Source of the DNA: Gentiana macrophylla
Lineage: Eukaryota > Streptophyta > Magnoliopsida > Gentianales > Gentianaceae
DNA: 64,000 nt
Direction of reading: 5' to 3'
Assembly (NCBI GenBank): GCA_026214975.1
Contig: CM047815.1
Coordinates: 80,496,800 to 80,560,799 of the forward strand
Under the pieces are notes generated by a model. It saw only the letters and a list, made by a program, of their open reading frames with translations, did not search any database and was not told the DNA's origin. Below are positions 23,669-36,422 of this stretch, piece after piece. The translations under genes and the position numbers were made by a program. Positions within the stretch are counted from its first letter, which is position 1; the number at the start of each line of letters is the position of its first letter.

Positions 23669-24815
23669 GTGAGTACGCATGAAGGAGATCACAGCGAGAG
23701 AGAGGAAGATAGAGAAACCAACATGGCACAGAACGGACAGAACGGACAAAACGTTGCCAATGGACAGAATGGAGTTGTGGTACAAGCAGATAGGAGAACT
23801 CTACAGAGTTATGCAATGCCAACGATTGAGCAATTTGTGCCAGCAATTGTTTAACCTGAGGATGCAGCTTAGGTATTTCACCCTAAACCGAATGTTATAC
23901 AAATGGTGACTAACTACACTACCTTTCATGGAGTAATGAATGAAGATCCTAGTGTACACGTCACCAACTTTTTGGAAATAGTGAGCACAGTTAAGCCAGC
24001 AGGAGTGCCAGAAGATAATATCAAGCTGAAATTGTTTCCATTCACTCTGAAAGACAAAGCAAAAATATGGTTATTGTCTCTAGCACCAGGATCGATCCAA
24101 ACTTGGACCGATCTGCTGCAGAAATTTATGAATAAGTACTGCCCACCTAGGAAGTCACTACAGATGAGACAAGAGATCATGAACTTCAAGCAGAGACCCA
24201 CTAAAATGTTTGAAGAGGCTTGGGAAAGATTCAAGGAAGCACAGAGGATATGCCCTTATCATGACATCACTTTGCCCGTACGAATGCATAGTTTTTATCA
24301 CGGATTGCGGCCAAGTGAACAAATGAGAGTAGATGCATCAAGCAACAGATGTTTTGCGTTGCTATCACCTAAAGAAGCTGAAGAAAAATTGGAGCAAATT
24401 GCGCTTACAAGTCAATGGGGAACACATCAAGTGGAAACCGCCAAAGTAGCTGAAGGCGTATTTGGAGAAGATACTTCTCAAAAGATCTTATATCAGCTAA
24501 TGGCAATAAATAAAAAGATAGATGGCATGCAAGATCGCATACCCAAGGTTGAGAAAGTCCAAGACATTGAAGCAACCAACACTAAGGACGTGAACTATAT
24601 AGGGAGGCAAGGAAATCCTTATGGGGGCGTATATTGCCCAGGTTCTCATTACCACGCTGGTTTTAGAATGAGCGACCCTACTGGGGTTTTTGACAAAGTG
24701 ATTCAAACGGTGGAGAGAGACCAATACAAACCGGTGGATTCATGCCTCAATTCAATAAGTCCGGTGGTTGGGAAGCAGCCATGGATAAAATGAGCTCAAC
24801 TGTGACCGACATGAT
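23669..24815 (+). pseudogene. Athila gag, N-terminal part
   Basis: One reading frame covers 23669-24793 with two in-frame stops near 23852 and 23870. The protein starts with a Gln/Asn-rich segment (NGQNGQNVANGQNG) and, after the stops, has the retrotransposon gag core: FLEIVSTVKPAGVPEDNIKL, LFPFTLKDKAKIWL, KFMNKYCPPRKSLQMRQEI, MHSFYHGLRP. The gag would assemble virus-like particles in the cytoplasm. A stop at 24791-24793 lies just before the copia insertion at 24816; gag sequence resumes at 37836 after that element. Confidence 0.92.
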
Positions 24816-26228
24816 TGTTGGTCCCAGAGAAGGGTAAAACTATAGTCAGGGGGTGAATGACTATAGTGGAGTTTCAAAAACTTTTCTTATATTTAAAAGC
24901 TTTTGGGCAGCGGATAAGTCCCTTCTTACTAAGTTATTTCAAGGTAGTTTAAGCAATCACAAATATATGATATAATATAAGCAATTAAATGAATGCAGTA
25001 AGGTAAATTGCAGAAAGTAAATTGACACAAGGCTTATAGTAGTTCAGGGTGGTGTAATCCCTTAATCCACTCTTCTCCTGTGATGATCGGATGAATTCAC
25101 TATTGTTTTCACAGATACAATAGTATGATTGTCCTTGACTTCACAAGCTTCACAATCTACAAGACTATCACTCCTTGATCGCCATGAAGCCAAAGTGACT
25201 CGGTCTCTTTCACTCGCTCCTCCTGGGATCAAATCCTTGGCCCGGCTATCACAAAACAGCGCCTTCTCAGATGGCTCTGATTCAGTTGCTTGATTGATGT
25301 GAATTGGATTCACAAACTTGTTGATTAATCTCAGCGCTTGATGTTTGATTTGTAGCTCTTAGATTTGAGTTGATCACTAGATATTTCTTTTTTAGCACAG
25401 ATAGAAGAATTTTCACTTTGACAGAGTTTTTTGCTCAGATTTTTGATCGTTCTATTTCTTCTTCTTCTCTTTCTGTTAATGCCTTCTATTTATAGCATTG
25501 ATTATTCTTGATTTGAATTTCCGTCCGTTGGCTATATTAATGAGGGGAATAATCCTTGATTTTATTTTTGATTCCCCCTTAATTGTATTCTCCTTGATTT
25601 CAGTGATCGGATTTTTTTCCTTCAAACGTTTAACAGGAAATCCGTCATTGATTGATCCTTTATTGATTGTGCATTTAATGCTTAATCTTCTGTATCTTCT
25701 TCATATTTCAACAATCTGACTAAGTAAGGTTTACTCAGCCGTTCTTTGATCGGTCAAGTGATCTATCTGACTTTGCCGCTTAGATCTTCCTTCACTTCTT
25801 TGTCTTCACTCATCCGAAAGTCAGTTTACTTTGCCGATTCATTGTTTCCTTCATTCTTTCAGTTTAAGGAGAATCCTTGTACTTCACTGATCCTTGATTT
25901 GGGTGAGATCAGTGTACACCATATTTTAACATTAAGTTTCATCAATCAAAACATAATTTAGACTTATCCAATGTCATCACAGACTTCCTTGGTTATAAGT
26001 CAGACCATAATGTCTTCATTGCTTCTCTGCTGGTACTTGACTGGATTTACTCTGCCGAAAATCTGTTTTTGCTTTGCCGTCCTACCACCAAGTACAATAC
26101 TTGTCTGACTCAACTTATACAACATGTCGGACTCTAAGTAAAGACTACACAGAGTGTTCTAACTTACTTCAGGCTTGCTATAACAGCTAGTATGACCATC
26201 ATCAAAACATAATAAAATGTTCCTAACA
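24816..26228 (-). repeat. Sirevirus-like copia 3' LTR
   Basis: Same length as 36423-37835. A TATA-type box (GCTATAAATAG on the minus strand) lies at 25487-25497. In the U3 part, CTTTGCCG or CTCTGCCG recurs at 25771, 25829, 26050 and 26072. Several short indels and substitutions separate the two LTRs. Confidence 0.93.
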
Positions 26229-26243
26229 ATTTCCCCCTTTTTG
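26229..26243 (-). promoter_or_regulatory. Polypurine tract of the Sirevirus-like copia
   Basis: The minus strand reads AAAAAGGGGGAAAT immediately before the 3' LTR start TGTTAGGAACATT. It would prime plus-strand synthesis. Confidence 0.85.
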
Positions 26244-26324
26244 ATGATGCCAAAACCCTCATAAGCCTGAACATAAGTACGTCAAATTTATCATAAAAGA
26301 ACAACAGAATATAGCTCAATAATT

Positions 26325-28609
26325 TTATTCATCCATTGTATGGCAATCAGAAAGGTTGATCTCAAAACGTACTAAAGGAACAGTAACTACATTTTGCATA
26401 ATTTTGCTTTGTACCTCTTGAATTTTTAGTCTGAAACTCCTTAATGTCTTTCCAATCGATTTCTGGAAATTTCCACTTCCGGTATGCCATAGCAGTGTAT
26501 TCAGATACTCATTGAAAAACTCTTTTGGCAAAGAGTTTGTTAATGTCAGGCATAGTTTCATTTGCCCTAGGCTCTCCAAAGTACTTCTCAAGTCTCTCCC
26601 TTGCTTCTGCAATATGTGAGTCAGCAAACTTGAGATTTTTGTATAGACCCCATTGGTCTTGTTTATTCATTTTCCTCATAGGGTTAAATAATTTTGCCAT
26701 ATAGTTGAAGTCTTCTTGTTGCTCAGTTGGCAAGTCTTCTGGTCCTTTTGCAGAAAGTGGTATGGCTGAACTCGTCTCATGAGTTCCACCACTTTCTTTG
26801 GAGAGATGCATGTTGTCTTTTAATATCATTGTATATTTTGGCCATGTCAACTCTCCTCTTTTCATCCTGGTAGCTTAGCCAGTCTGCCCATGCTTGATCT
26901 TGTGTCTGATTTGGATACAACCCTTCTTGAACTCTGAAGAATTCTCTCACATGATCTAGGATCTCAGCCTCATATTCTTGCCTGTTTCTGTGAGTTGGAA
27001 AACTTCTTTTCTCTCTTCTTGTGCTAGTTCTGTGTTCTTTTGCTGAACTCCTTTGATGACTTGATCCAGATCTTTGCTGTCCAGGTCCTTGCTATCCACC
27101 TGATCTATCTCTATCATCATCCCTTCTTTGAATAGGATGGGGAAATCCTATACACGGTTCATTTGTGGCCTTTTCTCTTTCTTCTCTAGCCTTTCTTTGC
27201 TGCTCCTCTACTTCATTTCTGATTCTTATTTCTCTGTCCCTTGCTCTCAGCTGTTCCTCTGTAAAATCTGGGGGCCTTATCGTTGATCCTTCAGGCTTGT
27301 TTGTTTCCCCCTTTTTGGCAGCATCATCCCTCTGCTGGAGTAAGATGCTGTTTGTAGCCTCTGATGTTCCAATCAGGGAGTCCAATTTTGACTCAATGGA
27401 TGTGAATCTGTTGTCATGATCAGTCAGTTTCTCAGTGACACTGCGAAATCTGGTGCCGAATGCCAATGCCATTGAATCATTTTCTTGGGAAATATGATGT
27501 CTGAGACCTGCAAGGTTGTCAGTAATATTGATGTTGAGCTGTCTCATCAGATTTCCTTGTTGTTGGACAACAATATTCTGTGCATCAATGTACTCTGCAA
27601 TGGCCTGGAACTTTTGCTCAATGGAGTAAATTTTATCATTAAATGCTGAAGGCATGGATCTGAGGTACATGGCTTGCTGTTCCAATTCTTCAGCCAACAG
27701 ATATGCTGCTTTTTCAAAAGTTTCATTGGAGATTCCAGTGGCCAGCTGAGAGAGTTTGTGTCGGGTGTTAGCTGGTTCTGGTTCTGTTTGCTGCCCTTTG
27801 TCTTGGTGTTGGGTAACATCTGCATCGCCTGCCAAATCTTCAAGTATTTGGGTGTATGTGTATGCTGGTATAGTTTGGACATATATTCCTCTTTGCTCTG
27901 TGCTGGGGATTTCCTTGACTGGAGTGGCAGCAGCTGAGCCAGTGTCTAATACTACTATCGGCTGAATAGTAGTATCCACAGGAGTTTGTGGAAATTGCTC
28001 AGGGTTGTTAGCTGGCTTAGTTTGTGATGTTGGTGAGGATGTCTCAGCTGGTGTCGACTTTGCTGGACCTTGTGGTTGTAGAAACGAAATTTGGAGAATG
28101 TTATCATCAATTGCATCTGGTTTAGGGGTATCCTCTTCTCCTTATTTATTACCATCATCAGCGTGGGGATTATCATCATCATTGTCAACATGATCATCAC
28201 CATCATCCTGATCAGTGTTTTCCTGATCATCTTCACCGTCTTCCAAGTCATCACTGTTTTGGTCAGGGATCTGTGGCAGTTTTGCCTTTGCTGCATCAAC
28301 CATGTCCCAGAGTGGAGATTCATCAAGTACACCAACCAGGGTTGTGATTCCCAGAAAATTGAAAACCAGGCCTCCTCAGAAAGCATGTGTTCGGAGTCTT
28401 GAAGTTGAGTTCTGGAATTCCTTCCTTCCATTCAAGATATTATGCAATTCTATCATCAATGTCATTTGCAGACATTTGTGCAGGTTCTTCTGGAGTTTCT
28501 TCATCGTTATCTCCAGCATAGGTTTAAGTAGTGTTCTTCCTGAAAGAACGATACAGTAGCATTCGAATTTTCATATCCAGCTTGGGTGTTTGAGGAGGAT
28601 GAAGCCATT
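26325..28609 (-). pseudogene. Extra frame downstream of pol (Sirevirus env-like position)
   Basis: The reading starts at an ATG near 28609 (MASSSSNTQAGYEN), runs through a long Asp-rich segment (about 28300-28130), then a 295-codon open stretch (27979-27092), then a charged region to about 26500, with frameshifts between. The central part has heptad-like Glu/Gln/Leu patterns suggesting coiled coil. It ends in an Arg/Asp-rich tail (PIQRRDDDRDRSGG). Sireviruses often carry such an additional frame, sometimes called env-like. I see no convincing signal peptide or transmembrane segment here, so an envelope function is not supported. It is broken and probably inactive. Confidence 0.65.
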
Positions 28610-29250
28610 GTTGGAAGTTAAGAGAATTTTTTAAGGAGAGCTTCGAATTTGCAATAGAATTTTTGATTTGCAAGAGAGCATAAAGATTTCTGAAATACCT
28701 CTAAGTGTTGTTTATATAGGATGATTTGGGTAGTGTGAACGTGGTTTGAATGTGGAAGGATTTTATGACATAATGGCGTGATTTTGTGTATATGAATCCC
28801 GATATTCGAGTGAAGTGGGGGAGTGGATTGAGGTAACTAATGATAAATCCCAAGAATCGAGGCGTTTATAATCAGAGAAATAATATGGTTACCTCCATAA
28901 TTGTAAATTGATCTCCACATTTATAATCTTCCACAGTATAATTCTCCATAACTTCCTTATTCTCAACATGTATAAAAGTTGATTTGGTTCACACTTTAAT
29001 TTGCCCATTTCTCCATTCTTCATTTCGGTGGAGTGCCTTGGCTGGTTACTTAGCCGATGTAGTGAATTTTTCAACGATTTGCTTTATTCTCGTTTCTAAC
29101 AATCGGTGAAGTTAACTTCACTTTGAGTAAAGTGCCTTACCTGCTACATCTCTTGTAATGGCAAAGGTTTAAGCAAATTGATGAAGTCACTTAATGATTT
29201 ACTCGATTAGCCGCTCTTTGGTACTTAGTCAATTTCAATCATTCCCAACT
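28610..29250 (-). other. Spacer between pol and the downstream frame
   Basis: AT-rich internal sequence of the copia element on the minus strand, holding no frame with a recognisable domain. Confidence 0.5.
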
Positions 29251-29256
29251 CGATTC

Positions 29257-30720
29257 TTAACATTTGAATCTTTCATGGTCGAGTGGTTTAGTGAAGATGT
29301 CACCAATTGATCTTGAAGTGGGTATATATCTTAGAATAACATCTCCTTTCTCAACATGATCCCTGATGAAATGATGTCTCACATCAATATGCTTTGTTCT
29401 TGAGTGTAATACTGGATTTTCAGTAATAGATATGGCACTTGTGTTGTCACACATAATTGGAATTGTCTTTTCCTCTATTCCATAATCCCTTAGCTATTGT
29501 CTAATCCATAGTACTTGTGCACAGCAACTGCCTGCTGCTATATATTTTGTTTCAGCTGTTGATGTAGATATGGAGTTTTGCTTTTTACTGAACCAAGAAA
29601 CTTGTCTGGTGCCTAGCATCTGACATGTTCCAGAAGTGCTTTTTCTATCTATCTTGCATCCAATATAGTCAGAGTCTGAATACGATGTCAACTTGAATCC
29701 TCCATCGTTTGGATACCAAATTCAAACATTGATGGTGTTCTTCAGGTATTTGATTATTCTTTTGGCTGCTAGAAGATGAGATTCTTTTGGTTGAGCTTGA
29801 AATCTTGCACATACTCCTACTGCAAATGCTATGTATGGTCTGCTTGCAGTTAGATATAGTAAGGATCCAATGATTCCTCTATATTTTTTCTGATCAACAT
29901 CTTTTCTAGCTTCATCTTTTTCAAGAATGACACTTGCACACATTGGTGTATCTGCTGTGCCACTTGTGTCCATACCATATTTGTGTATTAAGTCCTTTAT
30001 ATACTTGGCTTGACTGATAAAAATACCATCCTTCATTTGTTTCACTTGAAGGCCAAGAAAATAATTTAATTCTCCCATCATGCTCATCTGAAATTTGCTC
30101 TTCATTAGATTTGCAAGTTTCTCACACAGCTTTTCATCCTCTGATCCAAAGATAATATCATCAACATAGATTTGTATTAGTAATGTGCTTGTTCCTTCCT
30201 CTAATTTGAACATAATTTTATCTATAGTTCCCTTGTTGAATCGATTCTTGATCAGAAATTATGATAGTGTTTCATACCAAGCTATAGGTTCCTGTTTGAG
30301 TCCATACAGAGCTTTCTTGAGTTTGTATACTTTATCTTCTTTTCCTTTGAGTTGAAAACCAGGAGGTTGTTCCACATATACTTCTTCTTCCAAAAGTCCA
30401 TTCAGAAATGCACTCTTGACATCCATTTGATAGACTTTGAAGTCTTTGTGTGCCGCATAAGCTAGAAAGAGTCTGATTGCCTCCAGTCTTGCTACTGGTG
30501 CAAATGTTTCATCTTAATCTATTCCTTCTGCTTGAGAATAACCTTTTGCAACTAGCCTTGCTTTATTTCTGACAACTGTTCCTTGCTCATCCATCTTGTT
30601 TCTGAATACCCATTTTGTTCCAATGATGTTGGCTGTGTCTGGTCTGTCAACAAGTTACTAGACTTCATTGCTTTCAAATTCATTTAGTTCTTCTTGCATG
30701 GTTGTAATCCAATCAGCATC
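29257..30720 (-). pseudogene. Sirevirus-like RT and RNase H
   Basis: RT starts near 30720 and includes the [14 protein letters not shown] block with a stop in front of it (near 30515), a LYGLKQ motif near 30310, and the long open piece 30213-29722 with catalytic YVDDIIFGS, GELNYFLGLQVKQ and a GSLLYLTASRP segment. RNase H follows at 29691-29257: SDSDYIGCKIDRKSTSG, SWFSKKQNSISTSTAETKY, CDNTSAISITENPVLHSRTK and DIFTKPLD. At least three stops or frameshifts break the polyprotein. Confidence 0.93.
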
Positions 30721-30730
30721 ATGGATTGCA

Positions 30731-32345
30731 TCATCTATTGTCTTGGGTTCCACTTGTGATAAAAAAACATGTTAGCATATGCTCCAGTTGTCTTCTGGTT
30801 CTAACCCCTGTGTGAATGTCTCCAATTACTTGTTCTTCAGGATGGTCTCTTAGCCAATTGAGGTTAGGTTGAAGTTGTTCTTCACTTGGTGCTTCTACAC
30901 CTTCAAGTTGTGCATGAGCTTTAAGTTCTGGTGCTTCTTCTGTTGTGTTGACATGTGGCTCATTTTGATTTTCAAAATGGTGATTCAGAATGGTAGCTGG
31001 TATGGTTGTATTTGTATATACTTCCTTTTGTGTTACTTTTTCTTCTTGATCTTGAAGACTTTCACCATTTGTGTTTGGTTCATCAAATTCTACATGTATT
31101 GATTCTTCAATCACCAATGTTCTTTCGTTGAGTACTCTGAATGCCTTGCTGGTGTCTGAGTATCCCATAAAGATTGCTTCATCAGCTTTTTCATCAAAAG
31201 TGTGTAACTGATTCCTATTCAAAACAAAATATTTAGATCCAAACATGTGTAAGTGTGAAATGTTAGGTTTTCTTCCATTCCATATCTCATATGGAGTCAT
31301 TCCATGATGTTTGTTGATGATTGATCTGCTTACATGTATAGCATGTTGTGTTTCTTTGCTTGGTCCAAAACCTCTTTGGTAGGCATGCTTCTGCAATCAT
31401 TGTTCTGACTGCTTCTTTGAGTGTTCTGTTTCTTCATTCTGCTACACCATTTTTCTGTGGAGTTCCTGCTGCAGATAATTGATGTAATACTCCATTTTCT
31501 TCACAATAAGTGCTGATCACTTCATTTAGAAATTTTGTGCCTCTATCTGATCTGATATTGATAATCTTTACTTCTTTCTCATTTTGAATTCTTCTGAGTA
31601 GATCTGGCATCTTCTTGAGTGTCTCTTTCTTCTCGTTCATGAATATGGTCCAGGTGAATTTGGAGAAGTCATCTACCACTACTAGAGTGTATTTCTTTCC
31701 ACTTACACTTACTGGTGTGACTGGTCCAAACAGGTCCATATGTAATGATCTGAGAATTCTTGTCGTAGATTGGTAGGGCTTTGATTTGAAGGAGCTTTTG
31801 ATTTGCTTTCCTTTTTGGCATGCATCACAAAGACTTTCCTTCTTGAATGTGATTTCTGGCAGGCCTTCAACTAACTTGTTTTTTGATAATGTGTTGATGG
31901 TCTTGAAATTTAGATGATTTAATCTTCTATGCCAAATCCAGCTGGTTGATTGTATATTTTTGACAAACAAACATGTTTCCGCTTTAGCTGTTTTCCAATC
32001 CACCACATACATGTTATCTTTTCTTCTTCCTACAAGAACTACTGTGTTGGTTTGGCTGTGAATTACTTTGCATCCTTCCTTGTTGAAGTGTATATTGTAG
32101 ACTTTGTCACAGAATTGGCTGATGCTCAGCAGATTGAAGTTTTGTCCCTTAACATATGCCACATTTTGAATCTTCAAATTGTTCTTGAGCATTGTGCCCT
32201 CCCTCTTAATCTTGCCAGGGTTTTATTTGCCTCCAAATGTGACTTTGGCTCCATCAAAAGCTTTGAAATCAGTGAGCCATCCTTTGTTCCCTGTCATGTG
32301 TCTGGAACATCCACTGTCTGTGTACCAGACATCCTACAAAACAAA
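30731..32345 (-). pseudogene. Sirevirus-like protease and integrase
   Basis: The protease active site reads DSGCSRHMTG near 32325-32290 and is intact. The gag-pre-integrase segment follows ([22 protein letters not shown]; a zinc-binding HHCC pattern). The integrase core then shows the three acidic positions in MDLFGP, SDRGTKF and the PQKNGVAE region (31434-31750). The C-terminal integrase and linker are at 31396-30731 (MTPYEIWNGRKPNISHLHMFG), with a frameshift near 31430. The acidic linker leads toward RT. Confidence 0.93.
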
Positions 32346-33447
32346 TTAATTATGTTTAGGTACCCAACACCGTTTGGGTCCATACCTGTTAGTAGTCATG
32401 CCTCCTACTCCAAGTGTATATCCAAATGATCTTCTTTTTGGATAATTGAAATCATCAACTTCATATGTATAAGGCATGGCGAGAATAGCTTCGATATTTC
32501 TCTCTGAAGGTATTACGATACTTTCTCTACTTTTGGTGCATTTGCATCCTTCTTCACATTCCAATATGCAGTGGGAAACCTATGCTGCTTCATGTGTCTA
32601 AGAACATACCTATATTGACTTTTCTTAAACACATGATGCATATCATGGTATGGTTTCTTCTTCTATTTTGGAGGTGCAACATTCCAATCATCCTCTAAAG
32701 GATAAAGTCTTCCTTTACCTTTCAGTAGGTCATTGTTTTTGGTTGACTGGAATGATGGTTTAATCTGTTGTTTCACTACATTTGGTTTTGACTTCATTGG
32801 TACAGGATGAGTGGTTGAAATTATGGTCTGTCTTTTTCTAAACTTTGGTCCATTATTGGTCCTAGATTCAGAATTGTGTTGTCCATTATTTCTAGTCTCA
32901 TCCTGACTGTTGTAGCCAAGACCAGATCTGGATCCAAACCTTTTTGAGGGTTTGTAAGCTGGTGCATTTAGTGGTGCAGTGGTGTTTTTAGCTGCTAGGT
33001 GGATTTTCTCAGCTGATCTGTTAGTAGTGGATGAGTTATCATCTGCTGCTTTTTGATCAGGTGAATATATCTCTTTAGTAGCTAGTTCAGCTTTCAATTT
33101 GTCCAGTTGTTCCTTCAATATTTTCTTTTCTTTTCTTAGATCCTTACATTCCTTTTCCATAATTTCATGATTCATCTCAATTTCCTCAAATTTAGTCATG
33201 AGATTTTGGACTAGGGCTGCTGGATCTAACGGGAGAATAGAAGATTATGCAGTGTTAGATGTGGATGCATTTGATGAAGAGTAAGAAATAGATGTTACCT
33301 CAGTTTCATCAGATTCTTTGGCCATAAGACATAGACTTGCTTTATTATCTGAGTTGACACCTTCATCTTCATCTAATTCTTTGGTCATAAGACATAGACA
33401 TGCTTTTTCATTATTTGAGCTGTCTTCTTCATCACTATTATCTGAAT
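32346..33447 (-). pseudogene. Sirevirus-like gag, C-terminal part
   Basis: The long open piece 33199-32663 has a Glu/Lys-rich coiled-coil (EKECKDLRKEKKILKEQLDK) then a Ser/Asn-rich basic tail. The piece 33447-33245 is acidic with two ACLCLMTKE/ASLCLMAKE repeats. Gag of this length with a coiled coil after the zinc knuckle is seen in Sireviruses. It continues across the solo LTR into 35249-36212. The stretch 32346-32660 is a degenerate link to protease. Confidence 0.85.
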
Positions 33448-34265
33448 CATTGTGATCGGGGTCAATCAGGTTATAATATACTTGACCACCATAAACCAAT
33501 ACTAGCAAGAGGACTAGGCCCATCATAGTACAGCTATAGTGAATCAAGGTCGATCCCACAGGGAACTAATTGTGGATCATTTCATATATAAACAATTAAT
33601 TAGACATGTCAAGGACATGGAGGCGGTCTACGACCAACATAAGACAAGAAAGGTAAAGACACGACTCGACACAACGTAATTAACCTCCCCAATTATAGTC
33701 TTTATCATTTGGACCTAGATAATTTATATAATAAATCGAACTTATTAAGCTGTCAATCCGCTTGTATCTATCTAAGATTGGCTACGGGAGTCATCCTCTT
33801 TAACTTGACTTAGCACCGGTAAGTCACTAAATCACTGTGATATTGTTACGTGACTTCGCCTTTTGGTGCCTCCATCTCATATAACTCACACTCTTACGAC
33901 TCTAAGGATGCCGATATTAACCGTACACCTCGTCCAGGCAACATTCCTATGGTTAGGCGTACTTCCTAAACGATCACTCAAACTCTCGTCCAACTAGCAA
34001 TTACCAAGTTATAGTCTCATGCTAATCTACGACGTATGTATAATCAGGTGCTAGCAATCCCCAAATATAAACCTACCTAGATAACGCTGAACGTCCGAAG
34101 ATCAATTCATAGGCCTACCTAAGAGTTTTATATTGGTATTTCCTTTTTACACATTTTAATTAAACTAAGCGAGTAACGTAGCCATAGCCATACCTACCGA
34201 GATAATAAATTCTATTAAGTTAACCTAACCATAAAGACATGGCTATCTAACTGATAAAACAGGGC

Positions 34266-34320
34266 TCGGTCGACCGAATAGGTGGGCTCGGTCGACCGAG
34301 TGAACTCATTCGGTCACCCG
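34266..34320 (-). promoter_or_regulatory. TCGGTCGACCGA palindromes, downstream cluster
   Basis: The perfect 12-bp palindrome TCGGTCGACCGA occurs at 34266-34277 and 34288-34299, with a degenerate TCGGTCACCCGA at 34309-34320. This cluster lies about 440-500 bases downstream of the LTR TATA box on the minus strand. Confidence 0.75.
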
Positions 34321-34837
34321 AATCAATTTCGTCCCCAGATTACATCCCTGAACATATCTCTCAGCGTTTCATCATACAGAACAGATTAAACAGTAACTCG
34401 TAAAGCATTCATATAAACTAACTTAGATACACATTAATTAAATCAAGTAGATTCATGAATAAATACTAAGTGTATGACGTAGGTTATGGGATCCTCGTAG
34501 ACAAGGTATCGCCATCTTCCCAACGTCATAGCCTAGATCTACATCTTCTAGCTATGATTAACTAACTCAAACGATAAAGCATAATTGGGAGGGATTAATT
34601 ACTTAAAAGAAAGAAACAGAAAATAAAGGCTTACATATTGCAGCCCTTAAATTGCTGGAAACACCCTCAATAAACTACATTGAATCAAGATATGAATAGA
34701 GTGATTTTATTGAATGATATTCTAAGGTATATATTACAATTCTCGTAGCTGCTTGCTTATATAGAGGTTTTTGCCGACTTAGGGTGGTTCTAGAAGGTAA
34801 ACACGACAAAAGCCCTAAACCACCCCGAAGCTGACAC

Positions 34838-34894
34838 TCGGTCAACCGAAAGATGACACTCGGTCGACCGAACCTATATGGTTCGGTCGACCGA
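34838..34894 (-). promoter_or_regulatory. TCGGTCGACCGA palindromes, upstream cluster
   Basis: TCGGTCAACCGA (34838-34849), TCGGTCGACCGA (34860-34871) and TCGGTCGACCGA (34883-34894) lie about 75-130 bases upstream of the TATA box at 34757-34764 on the minus strand. Confidence 0.75.
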
Positions 34895-35248
34895 ACCTAT
34901 ATTTTCCATGTTCTCCACGTTTTCTTCGTTTGCCTTGCTCCCCACTGCACGTTTGAATGTCGATCCGATTACTCTCTCATTTAATGCTCCGATTTCCTTC
35001 CTTCCTTATCTTGAGATAATTGATTGAATGACGCTAATCTTCTCGATTTGTAATGATCTGTAAAATCAACATTAATCGCGACGAAGAATCGGATAAAAAT
35101 GAGTAAATACCAATTTACATAATATAAATCACATAACATTAAATATTAAATATAAACGTGTGATTTAATATAAAATGCGTATTATTAATCTCGATTTAAG
35201 GTCAATGCTGATGACTTTTACGGGTATAATTTGACCGTCATCACATTG

Positions 35249-36212
35249 TCAGATGATTCTTCATTCTTTTCACTGCTGGATTCAGCCTTGAGTACTTTCT
35301 TGCCTTTCTTCTTTTCGGATGCTTTGTACTTCTTCTTTTCCTCATCTTTATTGTTTTCTTCTGGGCAATCAGCCTAGAAGTGTCTTTTCTTGTTGCAGTT
35401 GAAGCATCTGTACTCATCATCTCTTTTCTTCATGTCTTTGTTTGAGCTTGACCTCTTGTTCGATGATGAGTTCCTTTTGAATGGCTTCTTTTTGCTAAAC
35501 CTGTCAAAACGTTTAACTAATAAAGCTACCTGTTCTTTGGGTTCTAGTGTCTCTTTGCTGATACAATCAGCAAAGTTACTTTGATGTGGTTCTATCAGTG
35601 CACTGACTCTTTGTGTCTCTGCCGGAGCACCTTCTTCACCGTTTAATTCAAATTCATGAGCTTTTATTTGGGACATCAGAGTCAGAGTGTCTGTGTTTGC
35701 AAGGTTTGTAGTTCCTCTGATTACTGATGTTATGATCTTTCATCTTTCAGGTAAGCCTCTCAAGATCTTTAAACATACTTCTTTCTGAGGATATGTGTGC
35801 CCAATCTGTTGCAGTTCACTGATGATGTTTGAGAATCTGTTGTCCATTTGATCAATGGATTCACCAGCCTTCATTTTGAGTTCTCAAATTTCTGTTTTGC
35901 AACAGATAGTTTATTTTCTTTAACTGCTTCAAATCCTTCAATTATCAGTGCTAGCTTGTCCCACATCTCCTTTGCTGTTTTACAGTCTTTGATTCTCATG
36001 AACATGTTGCTGTCCAGGGTCTTCAAGTTCATATCTTTTGCGACAAAGTCTAGATTTGCTCTTCTCCTGTCATCCTTGGTCCAATATTTCTTGGGTTTAT
36101 CCACTTCTTTTCCTTGATCTGCTCCTGTGGTTATCACAGTCATGATCATGATTGGGCCATCATTAATTACATCCAGCATCTCCTCATGAGTTGCTGCAAG
36201 ATGAGATAACAT
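35249..36212 (-). pseudogene. Sirevirus-like gag, N-terminal part
   Basis: The piece 36212-35871 matches a copia gag core (LKTLDSNMFMRIKDCKTAKEMWDKLALIIEGFEAVKENKL). The piece 35676-35374 carries the zinc-knuckle start CFNCNKKRHF followed by a stop and DC, so the CX2CX4HX4C pattern is present but interrupted. A Lys-rich segment follows (EEKKKYKASEKKKGKK) up to the solo-LTR insertion. No intact start is seen; the first ATG is at 36212. Confidence 0.88.
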
Positions 36213-36407
36213 TCTTATTTTATATTAATCAAAATTATTAACATTGAAAACAGGTACTTTTGACATAAAGTTTGAGGAATCCATAAGTACGGATTTGAGA
36301 TATCTATATATATAAGTGAAAGACACGGATTTGAAAACTACTTAGAAAATATGTGATCTCCTCGTTACCAGAAATTAGATCTGAACAGGTTCTGATACTA
36401 GGAACAC

Positions 36408-36420
36408 TGCTCTGATAAGA
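36408..36420 (-). promoter_or_regulatory. Degenerate primer-binding site
   Basis: The minus strand reads TCTTATCAGAGCAG just after the 5' LTR end, a degraded form of the initiator-Met site TGGTATCAGAGC. Confidence 0.6.
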
Positions 36421-36422
36421 AT

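Larger units (their letters stand above)
33453..35243 (-). mobile_element. Gypsy-type solo LTR (family C), TSD CATTG
   Basis: A 1791-bp LTR; the plus strand starts TGATCGGGGTCAATC and ends TTGACCGTCATCA. Its minus-strand start TGATGACGGTCAAA resembles the Athila LTR start, so it is gypsy-like. CATTG flanks it at 33448-33452 and 35244-35248. A TATA-type box lies at 34757-34764. It splits the gag of the Sirevirus-like element, so it is the youngest layer of a three-level nest. Confidence 0.95.

Noticed and set aside
25498..25961. Plus-strand frames in the Sirevirus-like LTR
   Set aside because: The 25746-25961 frame recurs at 37353-37568 in the partner LTR; it is LTR sequence antisense to the element.
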